Source of the DNA: Hydrocarboniphaga daqingensis
GTDB lineage: Bacteria; Pseudomonadota; Gammaproteobacteria; Nevskiales; Nevskiaceae
Direction of reading: 5' to 3'
Length of the DNA stretch: 64,000 nt
NCBI RefSeq assembly: GCF_900129825.1
Contig: NZ_FQWZ01000002.1
Coordinates: forward strand, 206,081 to 270,080
In this document: in pieces, positions 44,245 through 53,131 of the stretch
How the letters are laid out: each line of letters opens with the position of its first letter
Position numbering within the stretch: position 1 is the stretch's first letter
The notes under the pieces: model-generated
Databases searched by the model: none
What the model was told of the DNA's origin: nothing
The model's input: only the letters and a program-made list of their open reading frames with translations
Position numbers and translations under genes: made by a program

Positions 44245-45183
44245 TTGAAACTGGTCTTTGCCGGCACGCCGGAATTTTCCGTTGCAGCGCTCGACGCGTT
44301 GCACGCCGCCGGCCACGACATCGTCGCCGTCTATACCCAGCCGGACCGCCCGGCCGGTCGCGGGCAGAAGCTGACGCCGTCGCCGGTGGCGCAGCGCGCC
44401 GCCGCGCTCGGCCTGCCGACATTCAAGCCGGAAAAGCTGCGCGGCAACGAGCCGGCCATCGGCGGACTGCGCAAGCTCGCGCCGGACTTGATGATCGTCG
44501 TCGCCTACGGCTTGATCCTGCCGCAGGCGGTGCTCGACGTGCCTCGCTTGGGCTGCTTCAACATCCACGCGTCATTGCTGCCGCGCTGGCGCGGCGCCGC
44601 GCCGATCCAGCGCGCGATTCTGGCTGGCGACACCGTCAGCGGCGTGACGATCATGCAGATGGACGCGGGCCTGGACACCGGCGCGATGCTGCTGCGCGAC
44701 GAGGTCGCGATCACGCCGACGACCACCGCCTACCAGCTCCACGATCAATTGCAGGCCATGGGCGCGCGCCTGATCGTCGACGCGGTCGCCCAAGCCGAGG
44801 CCGGCCAGCTGCAAGCCGTGCCGCAGCCGGCCGACGGCGCCACCTACGCGCACAAGTTCGACAAGGCCGAGGCCCGTCTGGACTGGGCGCGCCCGGCGAT
44901 CGAGCTGGACCGCGTCGTCCGCGCGTTCAATCCGGCGCCGGTGGCCTGGACCGAGCTGGGCGGTGAACGGGTCCGCGTGTTCGCCGCGCTGCCGGCGGCG
45001 GACTCCGTCGACGCGACAGGCGCGCTGCCCGGCACGATCCTGGCCGCGGATGCCGACGGCATCGCGGTGGCCACCGGCGAAGGGCGGCTGCTGCTGCAGG
45101 CGCTGCAGTGGGCCGGTGGCCGTGTCACCGACGCCGAGCAGGCCGCCCGCGGCCGCACGCTGATCGGCGCGCGCTTCCAATGA
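44245..45183 (+). CDS. fmt: Methionyl-tRNA formyltransferase
   Basis: 312 residues from a TTG at 44245. The conserved N-terminus LKLVFAGTPEFSVAALDAL begins there and no in-frame ATG or GTG occurs close by, so TTG is the best start; a longer frame overlaps def and lacks similarity. The formyltransferase core has IHASLLPRWRGAAPIQRAIL and MQMDAGLDTGAML, followed by the C-terminal OB-like domain. It formylates initiator Met-tRNA. Its stop overlaps the next ATG (ATGA). Confidence 0.96.
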   Translation: MKLVFAGTPEFSVAALDALHAAGHDIVAVYTQPDRPAGRGQKLTPSPVAQRAAALGLPTFKPEKLRGNEPAIGGLRKLAPDLMIVVAYGLILPQAVLDVPRLGCFNIHASLLPRWRGAAPIQRAILAGDTVSGVTIMQMDAGLDTGAMLLRDEVAITPTTTAYQLHDQLQAMGARLIVDAVAQAEAGQLQAVPQPADGATYAHKFDKAEARLDWARPAIELDRVVRAFNPAPVAWTELGGERVRVFAALPAADSVDATGALPGTILAADADGIAVATGEGRLLLQALQWAGGRVTDAEQAARGRTLIGARFQ

Positions 45184-45377
45184 ACGATTCGCCGATGAAC
45201 GCGGCCGGCGCCGACGACGAAGAACCGATGCCGCCGCAGCCGGATCGACCCGACTGCTGCAACGGCGGCTGCGCCGTCTGCGTGCTCGACGGCTTCGACG
45301 AGGAAATGGACTTGTGGCGCCAGGCCTGCCGTGCGGTGCTCGCGCGCCGTGCCGCACGCCAACAGGGCGCAAGCTAG
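45180..45377 (+). CDS. Small cysteine-rich oxidoreductase-like domain protein
   Basis: 65 residues starting in the fmt stop codon (ATGA), implying translational coupling. The core PDCCNGGCAVCVLDGFDEE matches the short oxidoreductase-like domain (CCxxxCxxCVxD). That domain occurs alone in bacteria and at the N-terminus of some eukaryotic proteins; its function is not defined. The four clustered cysteines could bind a metal or act as a redox site. Confidence 0.75.
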   Translation: MNDSPMNAAGADDEEPMPPQPDRPDCCNGGCAVCVLDGFDEEMDLWRQACRAVLARRAARQQGAS

Positions 45378-45491
45378 TTCGCACGACGTCGATCGTCGTC
45401 GCGCGGCACTATTGACGGCGCATCCCCGCGACAGCAGTCTGCGCGCCCCCGCTGGCGGCGCGGTTTTGCCCGTCAGCCTGCCTTCCACACC

Positions 45492-45516
45492 GTAGCCCCG
45501 GCGAGTCCGGCGCTAC
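45492..45516. repeat. Imperfect GTAGC...GCTAC palindrome before rsmB
   Basis: Arms GTAGC (45492-45496) and GCTAC (45512-45516) enclose CCCGG...CCGG complementarity. The minus strand reads GTAGCGCCGGACTCGCCGG, similar in style to the GTAG-headed REP hairpins of Stenotrophomonas and relatives. Only one copy was noticed here, so repeat status is uncertain. Confidence 0.35.
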
Positions 45517-45537
45517 ACGCCCCCGGCGAATCCGATC

Positions 45538-46878
45538 ATGGTCTGGCCAACTGCTTCCGACACTGCGGCACCCAAGCCGCTCAACGCGCGAGCACTCGCG
45601 GCACGCGCGATCGCCCGCGTGATGGCCGGCGACAGCCTCGACGATGCGATCGCCACCGCACGCCGGCAGATTGCCGAGCGCGACATGCCGTTGATCAAGA
45701 GCATTGCCTACGGCGTGCTGCGCGAGCACATGCAGCTCAAGGCGCTGGCCGCGCAGATGCTGCAAAAGCCGATGGACCGCGAGCCCGAGATCATGGCGCT
45801 GATCGAAGTCGGCCTGTATCAGCTGCGCCGCATGCGCATCCCGCCGCATGCAGCCGTGGCCGACACGGTCGAAGCGGTCACGCAGCTGGACCGGCCGAAC
45901 CTGTCGGGCTTGGTCAATGCACTGCTGCGCCGCTATCAGCGCGAGCGCGAGGCGCTCGAAGCCGCGCTGCCCGACGACGCACCAACGCGCTACAGCGCAC
46001 CGCCGTGGCTGGTCGACATGCTGCGCCAGGATTGGCCCGACCATTGGGAATCGGTGCTGGCCGCCGCCAACGAACAGGCGCCGCTGGTGCTGCGCGTCAA
46101 TCGCCGCAAGCTGGACCGCGACGCTTACGCCACCAAGCTGCGCGCGGCTGGATTGCCCGCTCAGATCATCGATGCGGCGCCCGATGCGCTGGTGCTCGAA
46201 TCCGCGGTGCCGGTGGATCAGCTGCCGGGCTTTGCCGACGGCGAGGTGTCGGTGCAGGACGCATCGGCGCAGCTGATGACCGGGCTGCTCGACCTGCATG
46301 ACGGACAGCGCTTGCTCGACGCCTGCGCCGCGCCGGGCGGCAAGACCACGCATGCGCTCGAATGCGCCGACCTCGACGTGCTGGCGCTGGACATCGCCAA
46401 GGCGCGGCTGCCGCGTATCCACGAGAACCTGCAGAGGCTCGGCTTGAAGGCCGAAGTGCGCGTGTCTGACGCCGGTCGACCCAACACCTGGTGGGACGGC
46501 AAGCCGTTCGATCGCATCCTGGTCGATGCGCCGTGCTCGGGCACCGGCGTGATCCGCCGCCATCCGGACATCCGCTGGCTGCGCCGGCCCGAGGACATCC
46601 AGCGCATGGCGGATCGCCAGCTGCGCTTGTTGTCGGCGTTGTGGCCGCTGCTGACGCCGGGCGGCGTGATGGTCTATGCCACCTGTTCGGTGCTCGCGGC
46701 CGAAGGCGAGGATGTCGCCAAGCGCTTCCTGATGAGCCAGCCCGACGCCAAGCACGACCCGATCGCCCAGGTCGGCTGGGGCGAGGCGCGGCGGCATGGT
46801 CGGCGCATCGCGCCGGGCGGCGGCTTCGACGGCTTCTACTACGTGCGCTTTCGCAAGCCGGCGCGACGCGAGGTCTGA
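45538..46878 (+). CDS. rsmB: 16S rRNA (cytosine(967)-C(5))-methyltransferase RsmB
   Basis: 446 residues. An N-terminal NusB-like RNA-binding domain (about 15-150) is followed by the SAM-dependent methyltransferase domain with ACAAPGGKTTHALE, DAPCSGTGVIRRHPDIRW and YATCSVLAAEGED, giving the two catalytic cysteines of Rsm m5C enzymes. The ATG at 45538 has only a weak ribosome binding site. It belongs to the def-fmt-rsmB-trkA cluster and ends at a bidirectional terminator shared with the convergent gene. Confidence 0.97.
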   Translation: MVWPTASDTAAPKPLNARALAARAIARVMAGDSLDDAIATARRQIAERDMPLIKSIAYGVLREHMQLKALAAQMLQKPMDREPEIMALIEVGLYQLRRMRIPPHAAVADTVEAVTQLDRPNLSGLVNALLRRYQREREALEAALPDDAPTRYSAPPWLVDMLRQDWPDHWESVLAAANEQAPLVLRVNRRKLDRDAYATKLRAAGLPAQIIDAAPDALVLESAVPVDQLPGFADGEVSVQDASAQLMTGLLDLHDGQRLLDACAAPGGKTTHALECADLDVLALDIAKARLPRIHENLQRLGLKAEVRVSDAGRPNTWWDGKPFDRILVDAPCSGTGVIRRHPDIRWLRRPEDIQRMADRQLRLLSALWPLLTPGGVMVYATCSVLAAEGEDVAKRFLMSQPDAKHDPIAQVGWGEARRHGRRIAPGGGFDGFYYVRFRKPARREV

Positions 46879-46908
46879 CCCGCCTCACGCGTTACACGGC
46901 GCCACAAC

Positions 46909-46938
46909 GCAAAAGGCCGGTTTTCACCGGCCTTTTGC
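46909..46938. terminator. Bidirectional terminator between rsmB and the convergent secreted-protein gene
   Basis: Perfect 12-bp stem (GCAAAAGGCCGG / CCGGCCTTTTGC) with loop TTTTCA; A- and T-runs at the stem base allow function on both strands. It is 30 bases after rsmB and 25 bases after the minus-strand stop. Confidence 0.85.
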
Positions 46939-46963
46939 TGCTTGCTACGGAAAGGCTGCCGCT

Positions 46964-47479
46964 TTAGCGGGCGCCGGCCGATGCGTTGACGTCGGCATTG
47001 ACGTCGACGCCGACCGTCGCATTGCCCTGGCCGGCACCGACCGTCGCGCCCACGCCGGCACCCACGCCGCCGAGCAGGCCACCGACGGCGCCGGTGGTCT
47101 TGTTGACGACCTTGCCGCTGGTTTCCTTGACGGCCTTGCCGGTGCGGACCGCAGCGTTCTTGGTGCCGACCGCGGCCTTGGCGGCGGCTTCCTTGGTGGC
47201 GTGCGCCGCGTTGACGGTCGCGTCCTTGGCCACACCCACGCCGTGGACCGTGGCGGCCGCGCCCGCGCGCAGACCGTTGCCGACGGCCGCGCCGACGCCC
47301 GGACCCGCACCGGCATCAACGCCGACGTTGACGCCGACATTGGCGCCCGCACCGGCACCGGCGCCCGCGCCGTTGGCGTTGACCTGAGCCTGAGTGCTGG
47401 CGTTGACGCTGGCCGCCTGGGCCGACAGCGACAGCATCAGCGTGGCGGTGGCAGTGGCGATGAGGGTCATTTTATTCAT
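46964..47479 (-). CDS. Secreted Gly/Ala/Val-rich low-complexity protein
   Basis: 171 residues with a standard signal peptide cleaved near AQAASV. The mature protein is of low complexity: a Gly/Ala/Val/Asn block (GAGAGAGAGANVGVNVGVDAGAG), a central Lys/Ala/Thr stretch (KDATVNAAHATKEAAAKAAVGTK) that could form an amphipathic helix, and a second Gly-rich block (GAVGGLLGGVGAGVGATVGAGQ). I do not recognise a family. The presence of a clean signal peptide, start and shared terminator argues for a real gene; the function could be structural or surface-related. Confidence 0.65.
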   Translation of the reverse strand: MNKMTLIATATATLMLSLSAQAASVNASTQAQVNANGAGAGAGAGANVGVNVGVDAGAGPGVGAAVGNGLRAGAAATVHGVGVAKDATVNAAHATKEAAAKAAVGTKNAAVRTGKAVKETSGKVVNKTTGAVGGLLGGVGAGVGATVGAGQGNATVGVDVNADVNASAGAR

Positions 47480-47645
47480 GGTGAAAACTCGCAGTCCGTC
47501 TGAGACGGTTGGGGTGGAGGGCGCAGAGATTCAGATACGGTGGCCGACTGTCGGCTTAACGAACCCGCAATCGGCACGACGCGAACGGGTCGGGTCGGCA
47601 GAATGCAGCGCGGATCATCGCCGATGCGGGGGGCCAGCGGAATTC

Positions 47646-47674
47646 TTGCGGTGCAACAATGGCGGGCGTATGGT
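47646..47674 (+). promoter_or_regulatory. Possible trkA promoter
   Basis: TTGCGG (47646-47651) and TATGGT (47669-47674) with a 17-base spacer, placing the start of transcription about 30 bases before the trkA GTG. Confidence 0.4.
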
Positions 47675-47709
47675 GCGCCCCTTCTCATCGAGTGCTCAGC
47701 GTTGGCCGC

Positions 47710-49083
47710 GTGAAGATCATCATTCTGGGGGCGGGACAGGTGGGCGGTACGCTGGCCGAGAACTTGGCCCGCGAAGCCAACGACATCACCGTGGTCGACA
47801 AGAATGCCCAGCATCTGGCCGACCTGCAGGAGCGGCTGGACATCCGCACCGTCCACGGCTTCGCCTCGCACCCTGACGTGCTCAAGCGCGCCGGCGCCCA
47901 CGACGCCGAGATGATCATCGCCGTCACTGACAGTGACGAGACCAACATGCTCGCCTGCCGCATCGCGCAGGTGCTGTTCAACACGCCGACCAAGATCGCG
48001 CGCGTGCGTTCGCACGAATACCTGCGCGAGAAGAAGCTGTTCGACGGCGATGCCTTGTCGGTCGACTTGCATATCTCGCCCGAGCAGCTGGTCACCGACT
48101 ACATCCGCCGGCTGATGGAATACCCCGGTTCGCTGCAGGTGGTCGACTTTGCCGACGGTCGCGTGCGGCTGGTCGGCGTGCGCGCCTATTACGGCGGCCC
48201 GCTGGTGTCGCGTCAGCTCAAGGAGCTGCCGTTGCATTTGCCGGACATCGACGCGCGGGTCGCGGCGATCTATCGGCGCGGCCGGCCGATCATTCCCGAA
48301 GGCGACACGATCATCGAGGCTGAAGACGAAGTGTTCTTCGTCGCGGCCACCGAGCACATCCCGAAGATCATGGCCGAGCTGCGCCGTCAGGATAAGCCGG
48401 TCAAGCGCGTGATGATCGCCGGTGGCGGCAACATCGGCCTGCGCTTGGCGCGCGTGCTCGAAGGGCAGATGCAGGTCAAGCTGATCGAGCGCGATCGCGC
48501 TCGCGCCACCTATTTGTCCGAGCAACTCAGCCGCAGCATCGTATTGCATGGCGACGCCGCCAACGAACAGCTGCTGCTCGAAGAAAACATCGAAGACGTC
48601 GATGTGTTCTGCGCGATCACCAACGACGACGAAGCGAACATTCTGTCGGCGATGCTGGCCAAGCGCCTGGGTGCGCGCAAGGCACTGTCGCTGATCAACC
48701 GCGTGTCATATGTCGATCTGGTCGAAGGCGGCGCGATCGACATTGCGATTTCACCCCAGCAGTCGACCGTGTCGGCACTGCTGGCGCATGTGCGCCGTGG
48801 CGACGTGGTGCGCGTCCACAGCTTGCGACGCGGCGCGGCCGAGGCGATCGAAGCCGTCGCTCACGGCGATCGCAAAACCAGCAAGGTGGTCGGCCGGCGC
48901 GTCGAAGAGATCAAGCTGCCGCCCGGTACGGCGATCGGCGCCGTGGTGCGCGGCGACGAGGTGATCATTGCCCACCATGACACGGTGATCCAGGTCGATG
49001 ACCACGTGATCCTGTTTCTCGTCGACAAGAAACACACGCGCGACGTCGAGCGCTTGTTTCAAGTCGGCGCGTCGTTCCTGTAA
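47710..49083 (+). CDS. trkA: Trk potassium uptake system, peripheral NAD-binding protein TrkA
   Basis: 457 residues from a GTG at 47710, which begins the conserved [19 protein letters not shown] and gives the family length (E. coli 458). Two RCK_N domains are visible through their glycine motifs, GAGQVGG near residue 7 and [14 protein letters not shown] near 238, each followed by an RCK_C domain. It gates the TrkH channel from the cytoplasm through nucleotide binding. trkH follows after 11 bases. The trkA gene after rsmB is a conserved order. Confidence 0.97.
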   Translation: MKIIILGAGQVGGTLAENLAREANDITVVDKNAQHLADLQERLDIRTVHGFASHPDVLKRAGAHDAEMIIAVTDSDETNMLACRIAQVLFNTPTKIARVRSHEYLREKKLFDGDALSVDLHISPEQLVTDYIRRLMEYPGSLQVVDFADGRVRLVGVRAYYGGPLVSRQLKELPLHLPDIDARVAAIYRRGRPIIPEGDTIIEAEDEVFFVAATEHIPKIMAELRRQDKPVKRVMIAGGGNIGLRLARVLEGQMQVKLIERDRARATYLSEQLSRSIVLHGDAANEQLLLEENIEDVDVFCAITNDDEANILSAMLAKRLGARKALSLINRVSYVDLVEGGAIDIAISPQQSTVSALLAHVRRGDVVRVHSLRRGAAEAIEAVAHGDRKTSKVVGRRVEEIKLPPGTAIGAVVRGDEVIIAHHDTVIQVDDHVILFLVDKKHTRDVERLFQVGASFL

Positions 49084-49094
49084 GCGTCGCTGCG

Positions 49095-50585
49095 GTGTAT
49101 ACCGACGCCGCCCGGCGGTCCAACTCGACGCGACGCTTCGTCGCCGTTCAGCGTCTGGTCGGTCTGTTGCTGATGCTGTTTTCGCTGACGATGCTGCCGC
49201 CGGTTGCGGTGGGTCTGTATTACGGCGAGGACACGATCCCGGCGTTCATGGCCGGCATGTGGATCACGATCGCCACGGGCGCCGCGATCTGGTGGCCGGC
49301 GCGTCGCGAGCGCGCCGAGTTGAAGATCCGCGACGGCTTCCTGGTGACCGTGCTGTTCTGGACCGTGCTTGGTTTGTTCGGCGCGATCCCGTTGTATGTT
49401 GCGTCCGATGCTTGGCATTCGGTGATCGAGGCGATCTTCGAATCGGTGTCGGGCTTGACCACGACCGGGGCGACGATGGTGTCGCAAGGCATCGATGACC
49501 TGCCCCGATCGATCAACTACTACCGCATGCAGCTTCATTGGCTCGGTGGCATGGGCATCATCGTGCTGGCCGTCGCCGTGCTGCCGATGCTCGGTATCGG
49601 CGGCATGCAGCTGTACATGGCCGAGACCCCCGGCCCGATGAAGAACAGCAAGCTGACGCCGCGCATCACCGGCACCGCACGCGTGCTGTGGCTGGTGTAT
49701 TCGTCGTTGACGTTGATCTGCGCGCTGATCTACTGGGCGCTCGGGATGTCGCTGTTCGACGCGATCTGCCATGCGTTCTCCACGCTGTCCTCCGGTGGCT
49801 TCTCGACGCACGATGCCAGCGTCGGTTACTTCAACAGCGCGCCGATCGAGTTGGCGGTGACGTTCTTCATGGTCGTGGCCGGCAGCAACTTCGCACTGCA
49901 TTACCTGGTCTGGGAACGTCGCTCGCTGCGCATCTACTGGCGTGATGGCGAGTTTCGCGTGTACCTGACGCTGTTCTTGGTGTTTTCGGTGCTGGTCTGC
50001 GCGCCGCTGGTCTACTACGACACCTATCCCGACGTGTACACCGCAGTACGTCGTGGCGTGTTCCAGCTGGTGGCCTATGCCACCGACGCCGGCTTTGCCA
50101 CCGCCGATCCGACGCATTGGCCGACCTACGTTCCGCTGCTGATCGTGCTGTCGACCTTCATGTTCGGCTGCTCGGGTTCCACGGCGGGCGGCGTCAAGAT
50201 GATCCGGCTGGTGCTGTTCGTGAAGCAGGCGCTGCGCGAGCTGCAGCGCTTGGTTCATCCGAGCGCCGAGCTGCTGATCAAGTTCGACGGCAAGACCGTA
50301 CCCAACGACATCGTCTACGCGGTCGGCGGATTCTTCTCGGTCTATGTCGGCCTGACGATCATGCTGACGTTCGCGATGATTTCGACGGGCCTGGACGTGG
50401 TCACCGCGTTCTCGGCGGTCGCTGCCTGCATGAACAATGCAGGCCCGGGCCTGGGCAGCGTCAATGCGAACATGGCCGGCGTCAGCGATACCGGCAAGGC
50501 GATCCTGATCTTTGCGATGCTGCTGGGCCGGCTCGAAGTGTTCACGCTGCTGGTGGTGTTCACGCCGAGTTTCTGGCGGCGCTGA
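49095..50585 (+). CDS. trkH: Trk system potassium uptake protein TrkH
   Basis: 496 residues from a GTG at 49095. It is a polytopic membrane protein with four MPM-type repeats; pore-loop segments are visible as SGLTTTGAT, TLSSGGFST, YATDAGFATA and MNNAGPGLGSV. It forms the K+-translocating channel with TrkA as regulator in the inner membrane. The C-terminus FTPSFWRR is typical. Stop and start of trkA/trkH are 11 bases apart, so they are one operon. Confidence 0.97.
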   Translation: MYTDAARRSNSTRRFVAVQRLVGLLLMLFSLTMLPPVAVGLYYGEDTIPAFMAGMWITIATGAAIWWPARRERAELKIRDGFLVTVLFWTVLGLFGAIPLYVASDAWHSVIEAIFESVSGLTTTGATMVSQGIDDLPRSINYYRMQLHWLGGMGIIVLAVAVLPMLGIGGMQLYMAETPGPMKNSKLTPRITGTARVLWLVYSSLTLICALIYWALGMSLFDAICHAFSTLSSGGFSTHDASVGYFNSAPIELAVTFFMVVAGSNFALHYLVWERRSLRIYWRDGEFRVYLTLFLVFSVLVCAPLVYYDTYPDVYTAVRRGVFQLVAYATDAGFATADPTHWPTYVPLLIVLSTFMFGCSGSTAGGVKMIRLVLFVKQALRELQRLVHPSAELLIKFDGKTVPNDIVYAVGGFFSVYVGLTIMLTFAMISTGLDVVTAFSAVAACMNNAGPGLGSVNANMAGVSDTGKAILIFAMLLGRLEVFTLLVVFTPSFWRR

Positions 50586-50713
50586 TCTGCTCGGTGGCGC
50601 TGCCGTGCGGCGCGATCTACGCGGCTGGACGATAGAATGCCGTCGACGTCCGTCGCCGCGCCCGCTCAAATCGCGCGACAACGGCCTCCGCCCGCCCCCG
50701 CCGAGCCCAACGC

Positions 50714-51658
50714 ATGTCGGTATTCACCAAGGTCAGCCACGACGAGCTGGTCGAGTTTCTGAAGCAGTATCCGATCGGCGGACTGATCGGCTTCCAGGGC
50801 ATCGGCGAAGGTGTCGAGAACACCAATTACTTTGTCGACACGCACGATGGTCGTTGGGTGCTGACGCTGTTCGAGCGGCTCAACTACGCCGATCTGCCGT
50901 TCTTCCTCGGCTTGATGGATCACATCGCCTCGCGCGGCTTGCCTGGTGCGATGCCGGCCCGCACGCGCGGCGGCGACAACCTGACCACGCTCAACGGCAA
51001 GCCGGCCGCGTTGGTGCGCCGGCTGGTCGGCCAGAGCGTGTTGTTCCCGACGCTGGAGCAGTGCGTGCAAGTCGGTCGCGCGCTCGGTGATCTGCACGTG
51101 GCAACGGCCTCCTACGCAGGCCATTGCGAAAACGGCCGCGGCGCGGCCTGGCGCGCATCCACCGGTCAGGGACTGCTGGCGCATGTCGATGCCGATACGC
51201 GGGCCTTGATCGATGACGAGCTGGCCGCGCAGACGCAGCTCGACTTGGCGGCCTTGCCGCAGGGCGTGATCCACGCCGACCTGTTTCGCGACAACGTGCT
51301 GTTCGTCGACGACCGCCTGACCGGTCTGATCGACTTCTACTACGCCTGCAATGACGCGCTGGCATACGACCTCGCGATCACGCTCAACGACTGGTGCGTC
51401 GAGCCCGACGGCGTGCCCAACGCCGAGCGCTGGAACGCGATGCTCGCCGCCTATTCGTCGCGGCGCAGTTTGAATGCCGCCGAGCGCGCCGCGTGGCCGC
51501 TGGTGCTGCGCGCCGCTGCGCTGCGCTTCTGGCTGTCGCGGCTGTGGGACTGGACCTTCCCCCGCGAAGGCGACGTCGTCCACATCAAGGACCCGGACGC
51601 CTATCGGCGGATTCTGGTGCACCACCGCGACAACCCGCCGCGCGGCTTGCTGATCTGA
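50714..51658 (+). CDS. thrB: Homoserine kinase (aminoglycoside-phosphotransferase-fold type)
   Basis: 314 residues. The sequence opens MSVFTKVSHDELVEFLKQYPIGGL and has GIGEGVENTNYFVDT; the kinase-like active site is VIHADLFRDNVLF (catalytic Asp) and LTGLIDFYYA (metal-binding Asp). This is the ThrB form found in Pseudomonas and many proteobacteria, unrelated to the GHMP-type enzyme of E. coli. It phosphorylates homoserine in threonine synthesis. No thr operon partner is adjacent and no leader peptide was seen. Confidence 0.93.
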   Translation: MSVFTKVSHDELVEFLKQYPIGGLIGFQGIGEGVENTNYFVDTHDGRWVLTLFERLNYADLPFFLGLMDHIASRGLPGAMPARTRGGDNLTTLNGKPAALVRRLVGQSVLFPTLEQCVQVGRALGDLHVATASYAGHCENGRGAAWRASTGQGLLAHVDADTRALIDDELAAQTQLDLAALPQGVIHADLFRDNVLFVDDRLTGLIDFYYACNDALAYDLAITLNDWCVEPDGVPNAERWNAMLAAYSSRRSLNAAERAAWPLVLRAAALRFWLSRLWDWTFPREGDVVHIKDPDAYRRILVHHRDNPPRGLLI

Positions 51659-51718
51659 CCTGCCCGCGCAGCCCGCAACGGCGATAGCATCCCCGGATCA
51701 CAACGGGGAGCGACGCGG

Positions 51719-53020
51719 ATGATGGGGCTGACGCGGTATCAATGGACGGTGCTGTTCGCCGCCTGGCTGGGCTGGGGCTTCGATATCTTCGACGGCCTGC
51801 TGTTCAACTACGTGGCGCCCAACTGCGTGCCGACGCTGCTCGGTTTGCAGATCGGCTCGCCCGAAGCCAAAAGCGCCACGCTGCTGTGGACCGGCATCAT
51901 GACCGCGACGCTGCTGATCGGCTGGGCCGTGGGCGGCGTGGTCTTCGGCCTGGTCGCCGACCGCATCGGCCGCACGCGCACGCTGCTGATCACGATGCTG
52001 CTTTATGGGCTGGGCACCGCGGCCTGCGCGTTTGCGCCCAACATCTGGGTGCTGCTGGCGTTCCGGATCGTTGCGGCACTCGGCATCGGCGGCGAATGGG
52101 CGGCCGGCGCGTCGATGGTGGCCGAAGCGGTGCCGGAACATAAGCGCGTCGAAGCCGGTGCGCTGCTGTACACCTCAGCACCGATGGGCTTGTTCCTGGC
52201 CACGTTCGTCAACTTTCAGGTCGCCGGCAACTGGTTCGCCGACGACCCGGCCGTGTCCTGGCGCTATGTGTTTCTGTTCGGCCTGCTGCCGGCGGTGATC
52301 GCGTTCATCGTGCGGCTGTTTGTTCACGAGCCTGAGCGCTGGCAGACCGCGCGCGCCAGCGGTCCGCCGCCGCGTCTGCGCGAGCTGTTTGCTCCGGGCA
52401 CGCGGCATCTGACGCTGAGCGGCTTTTTGATGGCGGTGATCACGCTGCTGGCCTGGTGGAGCTGCAATGCGTTCATCCCGGTGGTGTCGACGGGCCTCGC
52501 GCAGACTGAAGCGGCGACGCTGGGACTCGACGCGAGCGCAACGCGCGCCTTGGCCGAGCACTGGAAGACGCTGGCGACGACCTACTTCAACCTCGGTGGC
52601 CTGATCGGCACGCTGCTGACGATTCCCGCCGCCAAGTTGCTCGGTCGCCGCCCGATGTTCGGCTTGTATCTGGCGCTGTCGGCGGTCGCCCTGCTGGGCA
52701 CGTTCGGCCCTGACTGGCAGGGCCAGACGCGGCTGTACGGCTATTTCGCGATCGGCCTGACCGTGTTCGGCGTGTTCGGCAGCTTCACCTATTACCTACC
52801 GGAACTGTTCCCGACGCGGCTGCGCGGCACCGGCTCGGGCTTTTGCTACAACATCGGCCGCATCGTCGCCGCGGCCGGGCCGTTCCTGGTCGGCAGCATT
52901 GCCGCCCAGGGCGTGCAGAGCGCGGTCCAAGTGCTGTTCTGGGTCGGTTTGGTGCCGGTGGTCGGCCTGATGATGCTGCCCTGGGTCGTCGAGACGCGCG
53001 GGCGTCCGCTGCTCGACTAA
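51719..53020 (+). CDS. MFS transporter
   Basis: 433 residues with about twelve membrane helices. The loop 2-3 motif is GLVADRIGRTRTLL, the motif in helix 4-5 is FRIVAALGIGGEWAAG, and the half-way region carries VHEPERWQTARASG. The overall pattern (WLGWGFDIFDGLLFNYVAP at the start) resembles MFS permeases for organic or aromatic acids. The substrate cannot be deduced. ATG codons at 51719 and 51722 are both possible; GGGGAG lies upstream. It converges with the M36 protease gene. Confidence 0.88.
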   Translation: MMGLTRYQWTVLFAAWLGWGFDIFDGLLFNYVAPNCVPTLLGLQIGSPEAKSATLLWTGIMTATLLIGWAVGGVVFGLVADRIGRTRTLLITMLLYGLGTAACAFAPNIWVLLAFRIVAALGIGGEWAAGASMVAEAVPEHKRVEAGALLYTSAPMGLFLATFVNFQVAGNWFADDPAVSWRYVFLFGLLPAVIAFIVRLFVHEPERWQTARASGPPPRLRELFAPGTRHLTLSGFLMAVITLLAWWSCNAFIPVVSTGLAQTEAATLGLDASATRALAEHWKTLATTYFNLGGLIGTLLTIPAAKLLGRRPMFGLYLALSAVALLGTFGPDWQGQTRLYGYFAIGLTVFGVFGSFTYYLPELFPTRLRGTGSGFCYNIGRIVAAAGPFLVGSIAAQGVQSAVQVLFWVGLVPVVGLMMLPWVVETRGRPLLD

Positions 53021-53037
53021 GCGCACGCGCCGCGCAT

Positions 53038-53073
53038 AAAAAAGCGCCCGGTGCAGGAACTCACCGGGCGCTT
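53038..53073 (-). terminator. Rho-independent terminator after the M36 peptidase gene
   Basis: On the minus strand a perfect 12-bp stem (AAGCGCCCGGTG / CACCGGGCGCTT, 8-base loop) at 53073-53042 is followed by a T-run (complement of six As, 53038-53043). It is 58 bases after the stop. Confidence 0.88.
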
Positions 53074-53131
53074 CAAGCAGCGATACGTTATTCGACGTTG
53101 TGCGGCGGATTCTGCGCCGCCGGCGTTCGCC

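Noticed and set aside
50586..50713. Possible thr-type leader peptide and attenuator before thrB
   Set aside because: No short open frame rich in threonine/isoleucine codons and no terminator hairpin was found.
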